A stretch of DNA of 64,000 bases from Desulfosarcina alkanivorans (GCF_009688945.1 NZ_AP021874.1:6800001-6864000); one strand, 5' to 3'. Positions 36,793-45,239 are shown, counted from the first letter of the stretch. The notes: generated by a model from the letters alone, not told the origin. Program-made: numbers and translations.

Positions 36793-37031
36793 TCAGCCAT
36801 TCCTACCAGAGCCTGATTCAAGTTTCTGGTGTTCAAAATCTTCCAGGAACGGTTTAACAGCATCATTAACATACTTTATTGATGTTCTACGGTTTACATC
36901 AAGATGGCTTTCGATAAGTTGATTTTTTTCCTTGTCCGTGAGTATTTCCCAATGGTATTTAACCTGCTCTGGATCAATATCAGCATGGGCATCTTCTAAA
37001 ATATATCCAAAAGTTTCGTAGCTGTAAATAT
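36793..37031 (-). pseudogene. 3' part of a membrane-protein gene split by transposon copy 1
   Basis: The last 78 codons (including stop) of a gene whose 5' part lies at 40334-41164. When the transposon and one copy of the AATAT target duplication are removed, the reading frame passes straight from VPYDDI to YSYETFGYILEDAHADI, giving a 354-residue product. This C-terminal part is hydrophilic and helical. A chimeric ORF starting inside the transposon (37089) also reads through it but is an artefact of insertion. Confidence 0.8.
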
Positions 37032-37116
37032 TGTAGGTTAGCGGGATCGAGGGTGGAGTAACCGGCAAGATAATCACAATCGTTGACAAACGGAAAAGAA
37101 TTTTCGAATTAGATGA

Positions 37117-37140
37117 GCCTCCGGCAAGGGGGCTTTTTTT
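37117..37140 (+). terminator. Intrinsic terminator at transposon left end, copy 1
   Basis: GCCTCC/GGGGGC stem (one T-G wobble), loop GGCAA, then seven T. It lies between the outer end and the first transposon gene, so it blocks transcription entering from outside. Confidence 0.75.
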
Positions 37141-37164
37141 ATGGATAAAGAAAAGGGGTGACGG

Positions 37165-37668
37165 TTGGCAGACCGGAGCACCCCAGAAAACCGGGTCGTA
37201 TTATCGACCCCAACAAAGAATGGTCCGATGATACTTTCCGTTTGTGTAAAACTCAAGGATATTGATGAACAGGGACGCAATTTTTGTTGGCCAACACCTC
37301 GCGGATGCCCCAGGTGTGGTTCAACCCGAATATGGGGACACGGTTTCGTACTCGCCTATTTTGATGGATTTGCTTTTGGCGTATGGCTTCGAAGATACCG
37401 TTGCCCGGACTGTAATTGCATTATCAAAATGAAGCCCGAAGGTTATTTTAATCGTTTCCAGGTGCCGATTTTAACAATTTCCGATTGTTTGAAGCAACGC
37501 CTATCCAGCGGCAGATGGAACTCGAAGTTGTCTACATCCCGGCAGCGCCATTGGCTGGCCGCACTGAAACGAAAAGCCCTGGCCTGTTTCGGGATCGGAA
37601 CCGATTTGCTTGCCGCCTTTTCCCTATTCCTGAATATGGGCCGGACACCTGTCAGTCGGACCATCTAA
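37165..37668 (+). CDS. Transposon-borne zinc-binding protein (DUF6431-like), copy 1
   Basis: 167 residues. Two CxxC knuckles, CPRC near residue 47 and CPDC near 78, suggest a zinc ribbon; the C-terminal half is basic and helical. It resembles DUF6431 proteins that accompany transposases. A role in DNA binding or target choice is inferred, not known. The TTG start is supported by AAAAGGGG 6 nt upstream; ATG 37228 is the alternative. It is the first gene of the transposon operon, just after an intrinsic terminator. Confidence 0.75.
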   Translation: MADRSTPENRVVLSTPTKNGPMILSVCVKLKDIDEQGRNFCWPTPRGCPRCGSTRIWGHGFVLAYFDGFAFGVWLRRYRCPDCNCIIKMKPEGYFNRFQVPILTISDCLKQRLSSGRWNSKLSTSRQRHWLAALKRKALACFGIGTDLLAAFSLFLNMGRTPVSRTI

Positions 37669-37769
37669 TCCGGAGTTCTTTCCGTCATCGACAAACCTAC
37701 CGAACAGTGCGCTCCCCGTACCGTGAGAAATGGTTTAAAGCCAGGGGAAACACAAAAAAGGAGGTTTGT

Positions 37770-39044
37770 ATGACACAAGAAAAGGATGAGACCGTCGCTG
37801 TTTTCCGGTTCGGGGTCATTCACGAGTTTGTCGGCACGACGAACCTGACCAGAAGCGAGAAACGGCGACTGTTGAGGGAGAAGTGCGAGCGCAAATGGGT
37901 CATTCCCTATTCCAGCCGAACACGGATCAGCGAAAATACGATCTATCGCTGGATTCGACGTTACCAAAAAAGCAACGGCCGTATCGAATCGCTGTATCCC
38001 GGGAAAAGAGGCGATCAGGGTAGATCCCGAAACTTGGACGAAGAAACAGTCAACATCGTCCTTGCCACTAGACAAAGCCAGATGGCAACGCCAGTCCCGA
38101 TGCTTTTGGAAAGTCTCAAACGCCAGACAATTGTTCCTGCAAGCTTTGGTCTTTCCACCCTCTATCGGCTGTTTCACCGACACGGGTTGATGGATCAATC
38201 CCCCAAACCGGAGGATCGAAGAAAGTACGAAGCCGAGCTGGTCAACGACATCTGGCAAAGCGATGTGATGCACGGACCCAAGGTGGTGGTCGATCAGAAA
38301 ATGCGAAAAAGCTATTTGATCGCTTTTATCGACGATCATTCCCGATTGATCGTTTACGGCGGGTTCTACCTGTCGGAGAACCTGGCCAGTTTCATGGATG
38401 CTTTTGAAAAAGCACTTTCCAAACGAGGATTGCCGCGAAAACTGTACGTGGACAACGGCGCTGCCTATCGCAGCCGCAAACTCGAATTTACCTGTGCCTC
38501 ACTGGCCATCGCCCTCATTCATGCAAGGCCGTACAAGCCCCAAGGCAAGGGCAAAATTGAGAGATTCTTCAAAACCGTTCGCGGTGGATTTTTACCTGCA
38601 GCCGATCTTTCCTCCCTGGAACGATTGAATCAGTCGTTTGCCCATTGGCTCGATACAGCCTATCACCAACGCATTCACAGCGCCACCGGCATGACGCCCT
38701 TTAACCGGTTCAGCAAAAACCTTGCCTGCATCCGAACGGCACCGAAGAACCTGAACGATCACTTTCGCACCGCCGTATACCGAACCGTCGCAAAGGATCG
38801 AACCGTCACACTCAACGGCAACCTGTTCGAAGCCCCGGTGGTATTGATCGGCAAGCGGGTGCTGATTTTGTATCACGAAAGCGAACCGAAAACGGCTGAG
38901 GTGTTTTTCAATCGGAAGTCCCACGGATTGTTGGTTCCCGTGGATCTGCATGTTAACTGCCGGGTAAAGCGGGACAAGAACATCAATACCCAACTCGAAC
39001 CGGCCCACAAGACGGATTATCAGGGAGGCGGTCTATGGAAATGA
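37770..39044 (+). CDS. DDE (DD35E) transposase, Mu/TniA-like, copy 1
   Basis: 424 residues. N-terminal helix-turn-helix (ISENTIYRWIRRYQ, about 53-67), then an rve/RNase-H catalytic core with D165 (WQSDVMHGP), D228 (LYVDNGAAY) and E264 (GKGKIERFF), spaced 35 residues apart between the last two. A C-terminal Mu-type beta-barrel region follows (VTLNGNLFEAPVVLIGKRV). It catalyses strand cleavage and joining. ATG 37770 follows AAGGAGG by 7 nt. The frame is open upstream inside the zinc-protein gene, but that part is not transposase-like. Confidence 0.9.
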   Translation: MTQEKDETVAVFRFGVIHEFVGTTNLTRSEKRRLLREKCERKWVIPYSSRTRISENTIYRWIRRYQKSNGRIESLYPGKRGDQGRSRNLDEETVNIVLATRQSQMATPVPMLLESLKRQTIVPASFGLSTLYRLFHRHGLMDQSPKPEDRRKYEAELVNDIWQSDVMHGPKVVVDQKMRKSYLIAFIDDHSRLIVYGGFYLSENLASFMDAFEKALSKRGLPRKLYVDNGAAYRSRKLEFTCASLAIALIHARPYKPQGKGKIERFFKTVRGGFLPAADLSSLERLNQSFAHWLDTAYHQRIHSATGMTPFNRFSKNLACIRTAPKNLNDHFRTAVYRTVAKDRTVTLNGNLFEAPVVLIGKRVLILYHESEPKTAEVFFNRKSHGLLVPVDLHVNCRVKRDKNINTQLEPAHKTDYQGGGLWK

Positions 39045-39850
39045 ATACGCCGTATCTGCCGTTCTTCGGTTTTGAGAAAGAGCCCTTCACGGCGGATATC
39101 GCGGTGACGGATATACTTGAAACGGATCAACTGGCGGCAGCGAAGAACCGTTTCGATTACAGTTTGGGGTTAGGGGCGATTTATCTGATCACCGGTGAGA
39201 TCGGCTCCGGTAAATCCACAGCCATCCGTTATCTGGTAAACGGTCTGCATCCTTCCGAGTACAAGCTGGTCTACGTCACAGCCACGTCCGGTTCCATCCT
39301 GGAACTGTACCGCCTGATCATGGGAGAACTGGGAATGAAACCTGCCGGGACCTCCCGTGCGGCCATGACCGATGGAATCAAACGAGAAGTATTGGAATTG
39401 ATCCACGGGAAAAAACAAAATGTCGTTCTGGTCATCGATGAAGCCTCTTTGCTCCGTCTGGAAGTCTTCGTGGAGCTGCATACGCTGTGTCAGTTCGAGA
39501 TGGACTCAAAACCCTACCTGCCCATGGTACTGGCCGGACAAACTCATTTGATCGACAACCTGCGATATCCGGGTTGTCTTCCCCTGGCATCGCGGGTGGT
39601 GGCCAAAAGCCATTTCATCGGTTCCAAAAAAGAACAGATGCAAACCTATCTTCAGCATCATCTGACCATTGCCGGAATCGACCGGATGCTGTTCGAAGGT
39701 GATGCTATCACGGCCATCCACCAAGGATCGGGCGGCATCTTCAGGAAAGCCAACCACCTGGCTCGCGGTGCCCTGGTTGCCGCGGCAATGGGTCATGAAA
39801 AAACTGTCAACGCGGAACATGTGCGGCTTGCCGCATCCGAAATATTTTAG
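39035..39850 (+). CDS. Transposition AAA ATPase (ExeA/TniB-like), copy 1
   Basis: 271 residues. Walker A GEIGSGKS near 48-55, Walker B VVLVIDEASLL near 130-140, and an ExeA/TniB-like N-terminus FFGFEKEPF. In related transposons this ATPase selects target DNA and activates the transposase, like MuB, TnsC and TniB. It overlaps the transposase gene by 10 bp, so the two are made together. Confidence 0.88.
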   Translation: MEMNTPYLPFFGFEKEPFTADIAVTDILETDQLAAAKNRFDYSLGLGAIYLITGEIGSGKSTAIRYLVNGLHPSEYKLVYVTATSGSILELYRLIMGELGMKPAGTSRAAMTDGIKREVLELIHGKKQNVVLVIDEASLLRLEVFVELHTLCQFEMDSKPYLPMVLAGQTHLIDNLRYPGCLPLASRVVAKSHFIGSKKEQMQTYLQHHLTIAGIDRMLFEGDAITAIHQGSGGIFRKANHLARGALVAAAMGHEKTVNAEHVRLAASEIF

Positions 39851-39863
39851 GAAAGGAGTCGAT

Positions 39864-39998
39864 ATGCCATCCCATCCGACCGCCGAAGATATCCGCCAAA
39901 AACTGGAGGCGCTTGTATTGGCCGCCATCTTAAATGTGCTCAACCGATTAACGGATGAGTTGTCTGTGGTAAGCCAGCAGAAAAAGATGAAATTTTAA
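39864..39998 (+). CDS. Small 44-aa transposon protein, copy 1
   Basis: 44 residues, begins MPSHPTAEDIRQKLEALV and ends KKMKF. It is mostly one amphipathic helix with a basic tail. A strong GAAAGGAG site lies 6 nt before the ATG, 13 bp after the ATPase stop, and both copies keep it. Function unknown; it could be an accessory or regulatory peptide of transposition. Confidence 0.6.
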   Translation: MPSHPTAEDIRQKLEALVLAAILNVLNRLTDELSVVSQQKKMKF

Positions 39999-40333
39999 TC
40001 CGATTCGATACGGTTTGCCCGGTGAAACGGAGACAGGCTCTGCTGGGGAGCAACCTGTCAAGGGATAGCCGGGTGCAGGAGGCATTGAATAAAATGCCCA
40101 GAGGGGAGTAGCAAATCAGAAATGCTGCTCCCCTCATTTTATTCAAGCCTTCCTGCCCATGCCTTGAAAAACCCATAAGATTGGAGCGCGTAGCGCACCC
40201 TAATAGAGGTCCGACCAACGGTGGAAAGTCGTTGAAAACCGGTGGATATAAACAAAGTTCCAGTAAATTTGAAAACTTCGAAAACTCTTCAATTTAATCC
40301 GAAAATTGTCTTCCGTTGATTGCGGGAATCAAC
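39999..40333 (+). repeat. Non-coding right end of transposon with large hairpin, copy 1
   Basis: 335 bp without a gene. A long stem-loop occupies 40085-40146: 12 perfect base pairs (TTGAATAAAATG/CATTTTATTCAA), a 5-nt bulge, then 12 more with one wobble (AGGGGAGTAGCA/TGCTGCTCCCCT) and a 9-nt loop. Nearer the end, the subterminal repeat at 40292-40315 and a similar adjacent TTTTCGAAGTTTTC block may be transposase sites. Copy 2 carries the same at 47570-47905. Confidence 0.7.
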
Positions 40334-41164
40334 AATATCATCGTATGGGACTTTAAATCGTATGTAAACGAGCTGATATACCATCTCCTCGAATGCATAT
40401 TCTCCTTCAAAATGTTTTTTAAATGAAATCTTTTTATGTGAATTTGGTGGTATTTTTTCACTATAATCTAAATTGCTTGATCTATTTTTTCCCTCATACA
40501 TGCCGCTACTATCTACAATAAACATCCATCTTTTCTTTCGGTCTTTAAAAACTTGAACAAATAAGCATGTCACATCATGGGCGGCAAGCTCTCCCATGTT
40601 ATGAATTTGGTAACTATGATTGAATATCCCATCTATATACTCGGTTTTTTCTGTAACTACCAAGAATACAGGATAAGACTTAATCATGAATTGCTTGATA
40701 CTTGAATCGGCCAGTTTTTTGGTTTCTTTTCTCATCTCGCGGGCTTCATCAATGTGGCTGTAAGTTAAAAAAGCCAATGCAAAAGTTGCCAATGCAACCA
40801 TGAGGTTGCTGTATTGATTCAGCCAGTTTAAAAAGTGTCCCACCAAACCAAAAAAAATAGAGATTAAAGGCTTCTTTTTTCCTTCTTTATTTTGAGCAAC
40901 TTTCTGATAGACAGCCTCCTTTTCGTTAGCCTTACTCTCTTCAGTTGAATCCTGATCTTTTTCGTTAACCTTACTCTCTTCAGCTGGACCTTGATCCTTT
41001 TCGTTAGCCTTTCTCTCGTCGGTTAGATCATGATCCAGTAAGTCAACATTGTTGCCCCCTGATTCTGCTGAGAGTTCGTGTGGCTCATCCTCCCTCTTTC
41101 GGTAACCTAAAACCTGAACATCAGTTTTATCTACTTCGGAATCATCCATCTTTACCCACTCCAC
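40334..41164 (-). pseudogene. 5' part of split membrane-protein gene
   Basis: First 277 codons of the gene interrupted by transposon copy 1. Residues about 52-85 are hydrophilic near-repeats (ANEKDQGPAEESKVNEKDQDSTEES). A membrane segment lies around 120-137 (LMVALATFALAFLTY), followed by a soluble domain of about 200 residues. I recognise no family. The intact protein of 354 residues would be a single-pass membrane protein of the island's cargo. In its present state it ends in transposon-encoded residues. Confidence 0.8.
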
Positions 41165-41166
41165 TT

Positions 41167-41402
41167 CTAATGGACCGATTTTGTCCCTGAATCTTTTCCC
41201 GCCAAAAAACAGCCTTCAACTGATCTCATGCGATTTATCACCAGAATCAAAATGTCAGCCAACTGAAAAGTATTCATGTAGCGCACATCCATAGAGCTAC
41301 AATGCCAGCTCCGGACCTCCTCTATAGGAGCCCTTTCACGGAGATGGGACAGGAGCCATCCCAGAGTAGGGGAGTTGGCTGAAGATCGCTGGAGTGCGCG
41401 CA
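41167..41402. other. Short spacer with a doubtful ORF
   Basis: About 240 bp between small minus-strand genes. A 79-codon minus-strand frame exists (41167-41406) but lacks a ribosome site and recognisable features, and I do not call it a gene. Confidence 0.4.
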
Positions 41403-41648
41403 TCAATTCTTTCTATCCTTTTGCCACCCCCGAGCCTTCATACATTTTTCAAATAACCGTTTTCGCACCCTTTCGTTATAGTCAGGGGTTTGCAGAGGGG
41501 ATAGGAATACGGCAGCATCCCGTTCGCATTCGTAGGAGTCTCGATCAAAAGCAGAGGGGTTGCCACCGGTCCATACATCCTGATCTTTGACACAACCAAC
41601 GACAAAAAAAAGAATGCTCAAAATCGAAACTGAAATCTTGGACATCAT
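41403..41648 (-). CDS. Small putative lipoprotein
   Basis: 81 residues. The N-terminus MMSKISVSILSILFFVVGC is a lipoprotein signal with Cys19 in VVGC. The mature part is short, polar and has two further cysteines (YECERD, FEKCMK). AAGGAGGG lies 5 nt before the ATG, which supports this start over 41711. No family recognised. It is part of a minus-strand row of island genes. Confidence 0.65.
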   Translation of the reverse strand: MMSKISVSILSILFFVVGCVKDQDVWTGGNPSAFDRDSYECERDAAVFLSPLQTPDYNERVRKRLFEKCMKARGWQKDRKN

Positions 41649-41748
41649 GTTACCCTCCTTTTGACTTTCGCTTCTTGGCGGGTGTGGCAGGATCATTGTT
41701 ACTGCGCCCATCCTCGCGCCAGAATTCTTTAGGTAACAAAATTTTCAT

Positions 41749-42063
41749 CTATATATTGTCAATTTTAAACCAGCCAAATGAATACACGGCTGCACATACC
41801 CCACCCCAAGTTGCTACTTTTGCAAGAAAACTTAGCGCCGATACTGAAAGTGGAACTGAAATCGACTTTTTAAGCTCTTTAAGGTTTTTAGCGCCAAATG
41901 CTAAGACAGGATCAGTTCCTCCTAAAAGGGCGTTCAGTCGATGGGTATAAGATATTTGTAACGATAACGCGCAGGCCAATAAAACAATGATTAGAACCCA
42001 AGTTAAACCGAATGTTAAATGTAGGAAAGTGGCAATTGCAAATCCTCCGACAAAAGCAAGCAT
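41749..42063 (-). CDS. Small hypothetical membrane protein
   Basis: 104 residues with three hydrophobic segments (about 3-19, 20-38 and 77-97) joined by a basic loop (KNLKELKKS). AATCAGGAGG precedes the start. Function unknown; it follows the same strand and AT-rich style as its island neighbours. Confidence 0.6.
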   Translation of the reverse strand: MLAFVGGFAIATFLHLTFGLTWVLIIVLLACALSLQISYTHRLNALLGGTDPVLAFGAKNLKELKKSISVPLSVSALSFLAKVATWGGVCAAVYSFGWFKIDNI

Positions 42064-42216
42064 TTAAGCCTCCTGATTGTTATCTAACGAGAATATCACA
42101 GGTTTTTAAATCACCAAGTTCACACATAGCTCACATTCTGTGCCTTCCAATGCCAGCTTTCCGATAGCTCCGAGAAAGCTCCTTGCCTGTGGTATGTGGA
42201 TCTTTTAAGATTTTGG

Positions 42217-42522
42217 TTATCCTATAGAGACAGCTTTTCCGCATCCCTCGATTATATTTCCTGACATTGTGATCCCATCAAGCTTCCAATACTTAGAGGA
42301 AATTTCCAAAATGTTTCCTTTGCTTGTGTAAAAAACACCTTTTGGTATAACAATTTTATTGTTACCTGTAACCTTCGCTTCAACGACAACTTTGAATGAT
42401 TTCCTATGGATTAACTGCAGAGAGTTGGGATTGGTTCTAATTTCATAATCAGCGTCCTTATTGAAAACCCAAGCATTCCTCTTGAGCTTAGCAACCTTGA
42501 CTGAAGAAGCATCATAGATATC
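42217..42522 (-). pseudogene. C-terminal fragment of an unknown gene cut by IS3-family element
   Basis: A continuous minus-strand frame of 101 residues plus stop, without a start codon, runs from the IS3 left boundary. It contains KRNAWVFNKDADYEIRTNP and ends IIEGCGKAVSIG. Several alternating beta-strand patterns are visible. Its 5' part is not found in frame on the other side of the IS, so insertion was accompanied by loss of sequence. Confidence 0.6.
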
Positions 42523-42589
42523 GGCGCTGGTCCCAAAAAACTGGACAGTATGATAAGCTCTGAGTCAGCCAAAACAAAAGGAGCTGAAC

Positions 42590-42871
42590 ATGAGCACGAA
42601 GCGCAGAAGCTACTCACCCCAGTTTAAGGCCAAGGTGGCCTTAGCGGCACTGAAGAACGATGAGCCTATTGCTGAACTGGCTGCCCGGTTTAAGATCCAT
42701 CCAACCATGATCAACAATTGGAAGCGGGCCCTGGCTGACAGTGCCGCTGACATTTTCGATAAAGGCCATAAGTCACAAAAGCAAAACGAGGCCCAGGTTG
42801 ATAATTTGTACAGACAGATCGGCAAGCTGAAAGTTGAAAACGATTTTTTGGCAAAAAAGCTCAGTCTTTAA
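42590..42871 (+). CDS. IS3-family OrfA (helix-turn-helix subunit)
   Basis: 93 residues: Tnp_1/HTH_IS3 DNA-binding domain (SPQFKAKVALAALKN...) and a C-terminal leucine-zipper-like coiled coil (VDNLYRQIGKLKVENDFL). It ends at TAA 42869-42871. The heptamer A-AAA-AAG at 42853-42859, in the correct phase, is a classic -1 slippage site that would fuse it to OrfB. Confidence 0.92.
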   Translation: MSTKRRSYSPQFKAKVALAALKNDEPIAELAARFKIHPTMINNWKRALADSAADIFDKGHKSQKQNEAQVDNLYRQIGKLKVENDFLAKKLSL

Positions 42872-42891
42872 GCATCAAGCAGCGGAAGCAG

Positions 42892-43725
42892 ATGGTGGAC
42901 CCAAAGGATCCGAATCTGAGCGTTGCCAGGCAGTGTCGGATTCTGAACATCCAGCGATCCTCGTATTACTATAGACCAAAGCCGATAAAGGCAGAGGATC
43001 TGGACTTGATGCGGCTCATCGACAAACAGTACCTGAAGACGCCCACCTGGGGCTCACGGTCGATGAGAAACCATTTGCGTAGGCTGGGCTATAAAATCAA
43101 CCGAAAACGTGTTCAACGACTGATGCGCCTGATGGGCCTTGAGGCGATTTATCCTCGACCTAAAACCAGCCGGCCGCATCCGGAGCATAAGGTATACCCT
43201 TACCTGCTAAGGAACCTGGACATTACGCGGCCGAACCAGGTGTGGTGTACAGACATAACGTATATCCCCATGAAACGAGGTTTCATGTACTTGGTGGCCG
43301 TCATGGATTGGCACAGCCGCAAGGTGCTTTCCTGGAGGCTGTCCAATACCATGGAGACCGACTTTTGTCTTGAGGCGGTGGAGGAGGCTATCCGCCGCTA
43401 CGGAACCCCGGAAATTTTCAACACCGATCAGGGCTCCCAGTTTACCAGTGATGATTTTACCGGCTTGCTAAAAGACCATGGCATTGCCATCAGTATGGAC
43501 GGCAGAGGCCGTGCCCAAGACAACATTTTTATTGAAAGGCTATGGTGGACCCTGAAGTATAACTATGTCTATCTCCGCGCTTTTAACAATGGGTCCGACC
43601 TGCGGAAAGGCCTTCGCGGCTGGTTCTCATTTTACAACAAGGAGCGATTTCATCAGGCACTTGACAACCTGACCCCGGATGAGGTTTATTACGGCCTTCC
43701 TCATCCATTCGCGGAGGCTGCCTGA
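42892..43725 (+). CDS. IS3-family OrfB transposase (DDE)
   Basis: 277 residues from ATG 42892; the true product is probably OrfAB made by -1 frameshift, entering this frame at 42859. HTH_21 region (RSSYYYRPK...), then rve core with D in WCTDITYIP, D in FNTDQGSQF and E in NIFIERLWW. The domain content and the A6G slip site assign it to IS3, probably the IS150/IS3 subgroup range. Confidence 0.93.
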   Translation: MVDPKDPNLSVARQCRILNIQRSSYYYRPKPIKAEDLDLMRLIDKQYLKTPTWGSRSMRNHLRRLGYKINRKRVQRLMRLMGLEAIYPRPKTSRPHPEHKVYPYLLRNLDITRPNQVWCTDITYIPMKRGFMYLVAVMDWHSRKVLSWRLSNTMETDFCLEAVEEAIRRYGTPEIFNTDQGSQFTSDDFTGLLKDHGIAISMDGRGRAQDNIFIERLWWTLKYNYVYLRAFNNGSDLRKGLRGWFSFYNKERFHQALDNLTPDEVYYGLPHPFAEAA

Positions 43726-43907
43726 GGCCTCCCCTTAACGAATCGGCTCAGAGCTTATCCTATACGTCAGGTTGTCCAGCCTTTCGGGTCCATCGCCCTC
43801 CTCTCAGTTGATTGTCTGCAATTATTCACTTAATTCGTTTCGGATTCTGGAGCTTTCCCCATAGAACAGCAGCCTCTTTCTGAATTTCTGTGGGCTGTTC
43901 AGGGGTA

Positions 43908-44288
43908 CTATCTCAACAGATTTCGAATACGATCCTCGGCTACATCTTTATTGTTAACAAAATACACCTCAGCATACGCGTATGCTTCCTGCCAATTTGG
44001 AAAAACTACACGAAACATATCTATTTTAGATTTTACCTCTTCACAAAATTCTTGAGGAGTAGCGTTACGCTTTATCTGTTCATCTAAGATCATGGCAAAC
44101 AGAGCGTTCCTTAACTTGTCTTCAAACTTCTTCATGGCTGACAACCCCTTATCTCTACCGAATAAACCCGTTTTCCCACTATTTTTCATCAACTTTGCCA
44201 TGGCCATGACTAAATGCTGCATAGCGATAAAGGTGTGTGGTTCAGCCTTTTCCCACATCTTTGCGATTACCTGAGTTGAATCATCCAT
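43908..44288 (-). CDS. Hypothetical protein of the island
   Basis: 126 residues, helical, charged, no signal peptide. It starts MDDSTQVIAKMWEKAEPH after AAAAAGGG, 5 nt upstream. No family recognised. It is the first of the minus-strand cargo genes before the IS3 insertion and may have led the row of small genes continuing to 41.4 kb. Confidence 0.6.
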   Translation of the reverse strand: MDDSTQVIAKMWEKAEPHTFIAMQHLVMAMAKLMKNSGKTGLFGRDKGLSAMKKFEDKLRNALFAMILDEQIKRNATPQEFCEEVKSKIDMFRVVFPNWQEAYAYAEVYFVNNKDVAEDRIRNLLR

Positions 44289-44602
44289 CCCGATCCCTTT
44301 TTATAAGGTCGTTGCTAAAAGTGTGAATCATATGGACACCCCCCAAGGTCACTCTGAAGCGGCGGTTATTGAACGCTATCTATGGGTGGATCTGCAGGAC
44401 AAGCGGACAGGAAAATATTGAGCACTATCTCAATATCACAAAGGCCTCAAGCGAGCAAGGGGATATGCTCACTCCTCTCAGATGCATACTGCAGGGTGGT
44501 CGGAGATCGCCCGGTGGTGGATCGATGTTTGCTCGGTGGAGGATCAGCCAAAAACTTACCACAAAAATCTGAACGCCTATCTGTACGCACTGAGCCGACG
44601 TT
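44289..44602. other. No recognisable gene
   Basis: 314 bp between the 126-aa gene and transposon copy 2. Only short plus-strand frames are present, one reading into the transposon. I see no convincing coding or RNA signal. It ends with ACGTT, the target duplication of copy 2. Confidence 0.4.
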
Positions 44603-44687
44603 TGTAGGTTAGCGGGATCGAGGGTGGAGTAACCGGCAAGATAATCACAATCGTTGACAAACGGAAAAGAATTTTCGAATTAGATGA

Positions 44688-44711
44688 GCCTCCGGCAAGG
44701 GGGCTTTTTTT
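44688..44711 (+). terminator. Intrinsic terminator at transposon left end, copy 2
   Basis: Same stem-loop and T7 run as in copy 1, placed between the element's outer end and its first gene. Confidence 0.75.
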
Positions 44712-44735
44712 ATGGATAAAGAAAAGGGGTGACGG

Positions 44736-45239
44736 TTGGCAGACCGGAGCACCCCAGAAAACCGGGTCGTATTATCGACCCCAACAAAGAATGGTCCGAT
44801 GATACTTTCCGTTTGTGTAAAACTCAAGGATATTGATGAACAGGGACGCAATTTTTGTTGGCCAACACCTCGCGGATGCCCCAGGTGTGGTTCAACCCGA
44901 ATATGGGGACACGGTTTCGTACTCGCCTATTTTGATGGATTTGCTTTTGGCGTATGGCTTCGAAGATACCGTTGCCCGGACTGTAATTGCATTATCAAAA
45001 TGAAGCCCGAAGGTTATTTTAATCGTTTCCAGGTGCCGATTTTAACAATTTCCGATTGTTTGAAGCAACGCCTATCCAGCGGCAGATGGAACTCGAAGTT
45101 GTCTACATCCCGGCAGCGCCATTGGCTGGCCGCACTGAAACGAAAAGCCCTGGCCTGTTTCGGGATCGGAACCGATTTGCTTGCCGCCTTTTCCCTATTC
45201 CTGAATATGGGCCGGACACCTGTCAGTCGGACCATCTAA
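44736..45239 (+). CDS. Transposon-borne zinc-binding protein (DUF6431-like), copy 2
   Basis: Identical 167-residue protein to that at 37165. It keeps both CxxC zinc knuckles and the TTG start behind AAAAGGGG. Conservation in both copies supports that it is a working part of the transposon. Confidence 0.75.
   Translation: MADRSTPENRVVLSTPTKNGPMILSVCVKLKDIDEQGRNFCWPTPRGCPRCGSTRIWGHGFVLAYFDGFAFGVWLRRYRCPDCNCIIKMKPEGYFNRFQVPILTISDCLKQRLSSGRWNSKLSTSRQRHWLAALKRKALACFGIGTDLLAAFSLFLNMGRTPVSRTI

Larger units (their letters stand above)
37032..40333 (+). mobile_element. 3.3-kb DDE/AAA transposon, copy 1
   Basis: Identical by eye to copy 2 at 44603-47905 (offset 7571). The ends are TGT...ACA-like, with imperfect inverted repeats (TGTAGGTTAGCGG against TGTTGATTCCCGC). 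Gene order is zinc protein, DD35E transposase, AAA ATPase and a 44-aa protein, then 335 bp of non-coding right end. Flanks: AATAT at 37027-37031 and 40334-40338, a 5-bp target duplication if one terminal A was lost. Subterminal inverted repeats match 20 of 24 bases (37091-37114 and 40292-40315). This resembles Mu/Tn7/Tn5053-type transposons rather than a simple insertion sequence. Confidence 0.88.
42523..43797 (+). mobile_element. IS3-family insertion sequence
   Basis: 1275-bp element with imperfect 25-bp inverted ends (20 of 25 identical: GGCG-TGG-CCC-AAA--CTGGACA), orfA and orfB in overlapping phases and a slippery A6G. I see no clear 3-4-bp target duplication. A second, partial copy of its right third is at 61889-62319. 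Confidence 0.88.

Noticed and set aside
37141..37161. Seven-codon leader ORF (MDKEKG) after the transposon terminator
   Set aside because: Very short; its AAAAGGGG is better explained as the ribosome site of the next gene.
37485..37769. N-terminal extension of the transposase frame (95 codons)
   Set aside because: It overlaps the zinc-protein gene in another phase, and AAGGAGG before ATG 37770 marks the real start.
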